From a virus: a stretch of DNA of 42,467 nucleotides. Shown here in pieces: positions 41,339 through 42,467 of this stretch (position 1 is the first letter of the stretch; each line of letters starts with the position of its first letter). The DNA is taken from IMG/VR virus record IMGVR_UViG_3300024432_000030, positions 1 through 42,467 of that record. One strand, given 5' to 3'. Both the position numbers and the translations under genes were made by a program. Below the pieces are notes generated by a model. It was not told the DNA's origin. It saw nothing but the letters and a program-made list of their open reading frames with translations, and did not search any database.

Positions 41339-42467
41339 GTTTCTTTGCCTTCTTCCTCGTTGTACTCCGTACTGCGCTCACTGGCCCTCTCCCAAAGGTG
41401 GCCTGAGCGCGAGCTTTCTTGTCCAGGCGGCGAACTTCGGCTCTCGATTCCTTGTCTTTGCGTTTCCCCTCAGCATCAGATTCTTTATCCAGGCGCTTCT
41501 GCTCGGCAGTGGACTCCTCGTCCTTGCGCTCAATGCCGGCTGCTGACTCAGCTCGACCACGCTCGATCTTGCCGATGACCTCCAGGTCACGCTCGTCTTC
41601 CTCGCGCTGACGCTCATCCTGCTCGGCCTGTTCTTCAGCGGTCGGTGCAGGTGGTGGCGGAGGTCTGAGCTTCTTGGCCACAGCCTGGCTGATCAGTTGC
41701 TCCAGCTCAGGCGGCAGATCCTCGTTCTCGGCTGGATCATCCAGGTTGATGTATGGGAGTTGCGTACCCAGGTCAGCCTCGACCTGCTGCCGATACAAGT
41801 AGGCTTTGTGTTCCATGACATGAGCCTGGACCACCGGCTCCAGCATCGCTACCAGGTCAGGATTCTCCGCGGCCTGCTCTTGAGCAAAACTCATGTGAAC
41901 TGCGACATGCGACTCGTGGTCCTGGTTTGGATACACGGTCGAAGGATTACCAACCAGGAAGTTCATGTTCTCGCTCACCGGATCCAGGGCCGAGTCCGTG
42001 TCCTCCGGTAGAACCTGGTCCAGGTCCGGGATCCGCAGCGCCTCCAGCATGCGTCGATGAATAATCTTGCGCTGCTTCTTCGGATACAGCTCCGGATCCG
42101 CCATGACCAGTTCCAGCACTGCCTGACTCTGCGCGATGCGCTGAGTCGCTGACCAGATGTTCGGATCCGAGACCGGGATGATGTCCACTCGACCATCGAA
42201 GTCGGACTTGAGAATCGTGCGCTCCTCGCCCTGGACCTCGTAGGGATATTCCTCCACATCCATGAACTCGTAGTTCAGTGTGGCCATCATCTTGAACTCT
42301 TGCCTGGACGATACGTGCATGCGCTTGTGGATCCCGCTGAACACCTTCGAGCCTTGCTCGATCAGCGCCAGGGTCGTGCCCACTGGACCAGTATTCGATG
42401 CCTCGCCAACCATGTTCTCGGTCGTCGTGGCGAATCGCCGGCCCTCCTCTACGAGTGCTGACCAACT
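41319..42467 (-). CDS. Portal protein, C-terminal part (5' end outside the window)
   Basis: The frame is open to the right edge, with no stop (SWSALVEEGRRFATTTENMV), so only the last about 382 residues are visible. The visible portal core has GTTLALIEQGSKVFSGIHKR, FKMMATLNYEFMDVEEYPYE and VDIIPVSDPNIWSATQRIAQ, then a long helical arm ending in a Lys/Arg/Glu coiled coil (about the last 100 residues: ERGRAESAAGIERKDEESTA and following). The portal forms the dodecameric ring at the vertex through which DNA is packed and ejected. The missing N-terminal part is presumably next to the terminase gene. Confidence 0.88.
   Translation of the reverse strand, partial: SWSALVEEGRRFATTTENMVGEASNTGPVGTTLALIEQGSKVFSGIHKRMHVSSRQEFKMMATLNYEFMDVEEYPYEVQGEERTILKSDFDGRVDIIPVSDPNIWSATQRIAQSQAVLELVMADPELYPKKQRKIIHRRMLEALRIPDLDQVLPEDTDSALDPVSENMNFLVGNPSTVYPNQDHESHVAVHMSFAQEQAAENPDLVAMLEPVVQAHVMEHKAYLYRQQVEADLGTQLPYINLDDPAENEDLPPELEQLISQAVAKKLRPPPPPAPTAEEQAEQDERQREEDERDLEVIGKIERGRAESAAGIERKDEESTAEQKRLDKESDAEGKRKDKESRAEVRRLDKKARAQATFGRGPVSAVRSTTRKKAKKRGSRKS

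Noticed and set aside
41947-42465. Second minus-strand frame over the portal
   Set aside because: The portal frame has clear family motifs; this one is Gly/Arg-rich shadow sequence.
1-42467. CRISPR array, insertion sequence or attachment site
   Set aside because: No spaced direct repeats, no transposase and no integrase gene are visible in either strand.

Overview
The window is one continuous piece of a tailed-phage genome of podovirus type. It is cut inside the portal gene at the right edge and probably inside a small gene at the left edge. The virion genes are those of a short-tailed phage: portal, GroES-like protein, scaffold, major capsid protein, adaptor-type connectors, a beta-rich tail hub, internal or ejection proteins and a giant polyvalent protein. 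No terminase, DNA polymerase, RNA polymerase, integrase or repressor is visible. The host should be Gram-negative, because there is a nested i-spanin/o-spanin pair with a lipobox and a CsrA homologue. By eye the GC content is in the low fifties. No host genus can be named.

Layout. Bases 1-7251 are transcribed rightwards. They hold small, tightly overlapping early or middle genes: unknown small proteins, a coiled-coil protein, SSB, a zinc-knuckle/winged-helix-like protein, a zinc-ribbon plus C2H2 protein, a DEDDy 3'-5' exonuclease, a secreted protein, a conserved phage protein and csrA. At 6079-6236 a 192-nt coding gap carries a structured RNA. It has a tRNA-like acceptor stem, D-like arm and T arm, but the anticodon position carries a long structured arm and the variable arm is very long.

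Bases 7163-42467 are transcribed leftwards; the order below follows transcription from the right edge. First come the portal (partial), small basic proteins, a GroES-like co-chaperonin, scaffold, a conserved virion protein, a decoration-like protein and the major capsid protein, followed by a hairpin that may be a terminator. Next are two paralogous decoration-type proteins, connector/adaptor proteins, a Gly/Arg/Pro-rich disordered protein, a beta-propeller protein, three tandem paralogous tail-appendage proteins and a large tail hub with an inserted LamG domain. Then come several small tail proteins, a GNAT-like protein, two internal virion proteins, a 3911-residue polyvalent protein and the lysis cassette (DUF5675 protein, holin-like protein, second membrane protein, overlapping spanins). 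Almost all adjacent genes overlap by ATGA, TGATG or TAATG, so the late region looks translationally coupled.

How it fits together. The rightward block prepares replication, recombination and host control: SSB, the exonuclease and CsrA, which probably rewires host mRNA translation. The leftward block builds the head, the tail and the ejected protein set, and then lyses the cell. The two blocks converge: csrA and the o-spanin gene overlap tail to tail by 89 nt. The points most worth checking are the tRNA-like RNA, the csrA gene with three ANGGA motifs at its own ribosome site, the domain-rich 3911-residue protein, and the tandem duplications in the tail and head-surface genes.
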